A stretch of 64,000 bases of DNA. It comes from Branchiostoma lanceolatum (lineage: Eukaryota; Chordata; Leptocardii; Amphioxiformes; Branchiostomatidae). Numbering within the stretch: the first letter of the stretch is position 1; every line of letters starts with the position of its first letter. The position numbers and the translations under genes were made by a program. Below the pieces are notes generated by a model. That model saw nothing but the letters and a program-made list of their open reading frames with translations. It searched no databases and was not told the origin of the DNA. Shown piece by piece: positions 61,326 to 64,000 of this stretch. The stretch covers positions 34,770,193 through 34,834,192 of the forward strand of contig NC_089723.1 of assembly GCF_035083965.1 (NCBI RefSeq), in the 5' to 3' direction.

Positions 61326-62583
61326 TTGCTCTAAACCCACAGCCATAACAAGTGTACAAGGTGTAATCCCGCGACCTTGTCAGACAGGTACATTAGGTAT
61401 ATTACCTGATTACTGCGCACCTTTTGACTTCACCGGAGCCCTTAATTGACGGTGGTTTCCGGTATGTAAGCCTTACGTTAGGGACGAGCCGTTAACTGTT
61501 TTCGTGGAAGGGGCTTCGTAATATGGACATCTTGACGATTCGACTGATAACAGTCTTAAAGTTAAACAGGTTGTCAATCGACTAGAGTTACAACACTGGA
61601 AGTTGTGTCAAAGAAGTTTGACATTATCTCGCTCTGCTGCATGCTCTGTTAGATCTAATATTGGACAATGTCATTCACTCTTGTCTATTGGTGGCAAGAT
61701 AGTATCATAGTCACTATCCAAATGACCAAAGCATCTAAATCACTGTATCTAGCCGTTGGTTACTGTTTGGACCCTTTGAATACACTCTTGCCACCGGTAC
61801 TTTTACTTGGAGATCAATACACTATGATATGTGTCGTCGATGAAACGTAACTTCGAAGATTCTCGACAATTTTAAACACGTTCTGACAAAAACGTAGGCA
61901 GACAGTTGAAGCGAGTCTTGACAGACAGACACCTGTTGGGTCGGCAACAGATCCCGTCGACATGTCCGCAGTCCTCTCCAGGTAATCATTATCAGAGCCG
62001 CCCGGAGCATCTCCATAACATGACCTCTGACCCGAAAGGTTGCCCTCTAAAACTGATAACATCGCATCATGCCACCATGGTATCCAGCGCTAGGGACGCA
62101 CAAGATTCTATCAAAATATATCAAATTGTGATAGAAGAGGAACTGTTTCTGTCTACGCCCATCGTCATTGAGAGTTACAAAATGACGCGATAAAGATGGC
62201 AGCTTTAGTTTACTAAATAAATACTTGTTGGTAACGGCAGCTTGTTCATAGTATGAAATCATATCGTAGCTTGCCTTCGGTGTCTTTTTCTATTAGTATG
62301 TTCTCTTGTGCATTGGAACATGTCTGTGAATAAGCAATACGTACCAGGAGTAACCTGGCTGTTGAGAAATGCACACAACAATGACCTGTCCATACAGCTA
62401 TCATCCCCAAAGGCCCCCGAGAGATAATCTATTTGGCAGGGTTGTTAGTTTTCCAATGTCCCATGACAGTTGGAGGGCTATGGGTGAGCTGAGGGTACTT
62501 TGTAAGTGGGTTAGTGATAAATCTATCAGGTGCCACCGGTCTACCGGCCCCAATAAGTACAGACGATAGGGGCCGCGGGTTCA

Positions 62584-62726
62584 TAGCCTCTACCAGGATC
62601 CAGACGTGGCTGGAAAGAGTAAAAATCAGCCAAATAGAGGAGTTGGCCAGCCGATAGATACAATTTCCTTCCGTATTTGGCTGATTTCTACTCTTTCCAG
62701 CCACGTCTGGAGCCTGGTAGAGGCTA
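62584..62726. mobile_element. Foldback element, TAGCCTCTACCAGG family, 143 bp
   Basis: Arms of about 53 bp with two mismatches (TAGCCTCTACCAGGATCCAG / reversed TAGCCTCTACCAGGCTCCAG, continuing through ACGTGGCTGGAAAGAGTA). The perfect 9-bp direct repeat GCGGGTTCA flanks it (62575-62583 and 62727-62735). Confidence 0.92.
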
Positions 62727-62997
62727 GCGGGTTCAGACTGTTGTAGCCTGGATAACTATACCATCGGGAGCTCCCCGGTATCTCTACGGTGCTGGGAGCG
62801 ATCCTCGGGGGAGACGTTTTAAACCTTCATTTACGGGTATACATTATAGATAACCTTCCCTTTGGGGCTTACCGTGTAATAACATTACCTGGCCGGTATG
62901 TATGCATGTCTGCTTTCCCCTCTCAACCGTTCAACTGGCCTCGGAGAGCTAAGGCTGCTCTATTTTGCTATTACATATAATAATATGTACGACAGGG

Positions 62998-63420
62998 ACG
63001 TCCTGGTTCCAATTAGTTGGTAATTGGGAGACCCCGCGCCGGCCGGTTCAATCTTGGGGCAGGACATCTTGGTTGGGACTGCAGCCGTCTTTCGGAAAGG
63101 ACGTAAAATGGGGGTCCCGTACTGTCTGCTTTCCCCTCTCTAGAAACGTTCATCTGACCTGGGAGAGCTGAGGCTATTCTATTTTACTATTATATGTACG
63201 ACAGCGATGTCCTGGTTCCAATTAGTTGGTAATTTGGAGACCCCGGTTCAATCTTGGGGCAGGACATCTTGGTTGGGACTGCACCCGTCTTTCGGAAAGG
63301 ACGTAAAATGGGGGCCCCGTAAAGTGGAGGTGTCTCGAGCACATTTAAGGGGAAGGGCCAGTAACCCTTCTTGTAAAAATATACCCTGCTACTGAAGGGT
63401 CTGAACGGACGAGTACATGT
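62998..63420 (+). repeat. Two tandem SINE-like copies (CCAATTAGTTG family)
   Basis: Units at 62998-63120 and 63207-63420 both read tcctggttccaattagttgg ... ggttcaatcttggggcagga ... gtctttcggaaaggacgtaa. The second continues into 'gtaaaaatataccctgctac', as in the copy at 33183. Confidence 0.75.
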
Positions 63421-64000
63421 GCGACACAGATATACATTGTGTTCATATCTTTTAAAGACTAGACTACAATATATCTATAGGTTAGTTTTTATGGTGCCCC
63501 ACACCGTGCATATACAAGAACCCCTATCACCATGATTCAAACCTGGTTGCATATTAAAGAAACAGTGAGTGGTGTTGCCGAGGTACTGGCTATCACGTCA
63601 CGACCTAATGAAGACAGGGCAATCAATGTGACAAATGCACGAATCCCCCCAAACAACGAAGTCGCTCATTCAGAAGCAGTGGTGGCTGCCAAGCTACATT
63701 AAGACATCACGAAACAATGGAGTCACCAGGCGTTCTGCAGTCAGACCCACTCCCCTGCCTTTTCCACCTTGTATAGCCAACAGCGCGCCGTGCCGCCATG
63801 TCCTGTCAGGAGTCCGACAGATGGGTCTCAATCTTGGCACCGATTGTTCGCGGGCAGTGATGCGGCCCCCTGGCGGTCATGACCTGCCCTGCCGAGGGAA
63901 AACAATCATTTATTATCTCCCCAGTTTCTGTCACTCCGAGTAACTTGAACCCAAGAAGGACTTAATAAAGGATACAGAGATTGCTCTCCAGAAGTGTCTG

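Larger units (their letters stand above)
52033..64000 (+). other. LAMA5: Laminin alpha intron 1 (open at the window end)
   Basis: No second laminin exon is visible in 12 kb. The first 4.5 kb (52033-56500) contain one short inverted repeat and otherwise unremarkable sequence. The rest holds a dense group of foldback elements and SINE fragments listed separately. Open frames of up to 156 codons (for example 55202-55672) encode nothing recognisable. Confidence 0.6.

Overview
This window looks like chordate nuclear DNA, most likely amphioxus (Branchiostoma). The genes are heavily split, with GT-AG introns of a few hundred bases to over 12 kb. The noncoding DNA is packed with tRNA-derived SINEs, short inverted-repeat (MITE-like) elements, foldback elements and DNA-transposon remnants. 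All five recognisable genes are animal genes. The amphioxus assignment is an inference from gene content and repeat style; a species name cannot be proved here.

Layout. (1) 877-1227 (+): last coding exon of an NHL-repeat (beta-propeller) protein whose other exons lie upstream of the window. (2) 5304-35820 (+): a complete gene for synaptonemal complex protein 2 (SYCP2), assembled here as about 40 coding exons (about 2,079 residues). It has the conserved N-terminal armadillo-like plus Spt16M-like region (exons 1-14), a long basic disordered middle dominated by one 2-kb exon, and the C-terminal coiled coil (exons 35-40). (3) 44421-37243 (-): a complete 11-exon annexin (349 residues, four repeats), convergent with SYCP2. 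(4) 49513-46381 (-): a complete 6-exon CFAP95 (C9orf135) gene, a ciliary microtubule protein, with an RFX-type X-box about 350 bp upstream. (5) 51673-52032 (+): first coding exon of a laminin alpha chain of the alpha3/alpha5 class (signal peptide plus start of the LN domain). The remaining 12 kb to the window end is its first intron.

The genes do not form a functional pathway: meiotic chromosome axis, membrane/calcium binding, cilia and basement membrane. Their neighbourhood may be ancient, since human SYCP2 and LAMA5 both map to 20q13.33, and C9orf135 and ANXA1 both to 9q21.

The most unusual material is in the repeats. Two foldback (near-perfect palindromic) families, with ends TACTCTCCAAGC and TAGCCTCTACCAGG, are flanked by 9-bp target-site duplications, which suggests Mutator-like mobilisation. 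A roughly 80-bp element with TTAACCTT ends occurs about eight times. A Tc1/mariner copy with a DD36E-type transposase remnant carries a nested 1.8-kb hAT-like element. SYCP2 itself shows tandem internal peptide repeats and two partial exon duplications.
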